From the NCBI RefSeq assembly GCF_005222915.1, contig NZ_STFX01000005.1:62001-126000 (forward strand): a stretch of 64,000 bases of DNA, written 5' to 3'. This stretch comes from Rhizobium sp. FKL33. GTDB lineage: Bacteria > Pseudomonadota > Alphaproteobacteria > Rhizobiales > Rhizobiaceae. Shown piece by piece: positions 63,958 through 64,000 of this stretch; the first letter of the stretch is position 1, and each line of letters opens with the position of its first letter. The translations under genes and the position numbers were made by a program. The notes beneath the pieces are model-generated. The model was not told the DNA's origin, made no database searches, and was given only the letters and a program-made list of their open reading frames with translations.

Positions 63958-64000
63958 GGAGAGGTGGCCGAGTGGTCGAAGGCGCTCCCCTGCTAAGGGA
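63958..64000 (+). tRNA. tRNA-Ser(GCT), 5' part, cut by the window edge
   Basis: The last 43 bases read GGAGAGGTGGCCGAGTGGTC then GAAGGCGCTCCCCTGCTAAGGGA. This is the class II serine tRNA start with acceptor 5' arm GGAGAGG, D-arm GGCCGAGTGGTCGAAGGC and anticodon arm CTCCCCTGCTAAGGGA, giving anticodon GCT (reads AGC/AGU). The variable arm, T-arm and 3' end lie beyond the window. Confidence 0.93.

Overview
This 64 kb window is high-GC chromosomal DNA of an alphaproteobacterium, most likely order Hyphomicrobiales (Rhizobiales), at or near Rhizobiaceae. The evidence is the gene order rpsF-rpsR-DUF2232-rplI-dnaB-alr, radA-cvpA-purF and rpoZ-rsh-acpS-lepB-rnc-era; the short psd-pssA phosphatidylethanolamine operon; a rhizobial-type porin; the TIGR02301, DUF2076 and DUF3563 families; and rhizobium-like palindromic repeats. 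I cannot name the species. Most of the window is housekeeping core, interrupted by small accessory cassettes, chiefly toxin-antitoxin (TA) pairs.

Layout. 0-7.1 kb: end of a GT39-type glycosyltransferase, ribosomal proteins S6, S18 and L9 around a DUF2232 membrane protein, cyclopropane fatty acid synthase and the replicative helicase DnaB. 7.1-9.8 kb: accessory insert with a Phd/VapC pair whose toxin has an amber codon, an AzlCD exporter and an AraC-type regulator. 9.9-20.2 kb: alanine racemase, psd-pssA, an Aas-like acyl-ACP synthetase fusion, an SDR, purF, cvpA and radA, with a ParDE module joined to radA. 20.3-31.7 kb: Atm1-type ABC exporter, LysM protein, LOG-family hydrolase, EEP protein, RarD, YnfA, an ECF sigma/anti-sigma pair, a Bax-inhibitor-1 protein, DUF2076 and citramalate synthase.

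31.7-38.9 kb is the most mosaic part: two MITE-like inverted-repeat elements, a DUF559 nuclease-like gene beside one of them, proline iminopeptidase, two tandem GFA/CENP-V proteins separated by a 39-residue membrane peptide, VapBC, cysS with a duplicated C-terminal tail as a separate ORF, a RelE/ParE pair lacking a normal toxin start codon, and an SRAP protein. 38.9-42.9 kb: Nudix hydrolase, small rhizobial exported or hypothetical proteins, YgfZ, HD hydrolase and a tyrosine-phosphatase-like protein. 43-46.4 kb: lower-GC accessory block with a GSCFA/SGNH-like pair, an unrecognised 161-residue protein and a lone flagellin.

46.5-64 kb: Tex, a glutathionyl-hydroquinone-reductase-type GST, another ParE module, era-rnc-lepB, acpS, a 54-residue DUF3563 protein, rsh, rpoZ, a NYN-domain protein, smpB, dapA, a soluble lytic transglycosylase, a porin, and the first 43 bases of tRNA-Ser(GCT) at the right edge.

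The strongest leads are: (1) a perfect 36-bp inverted repeat 31 bp upstream of the DUF559 gene; (2) the cysS tail duplication, which looks like a recombination scar; (3) toxins damaged at single key codons (VapC Glu-to-amber; ParE apparently lacking ATG); and (4) the GSCFA/SGNH-like pair beside an orphan flagellin. I found no CRISPR array, prophage or IS transposase.
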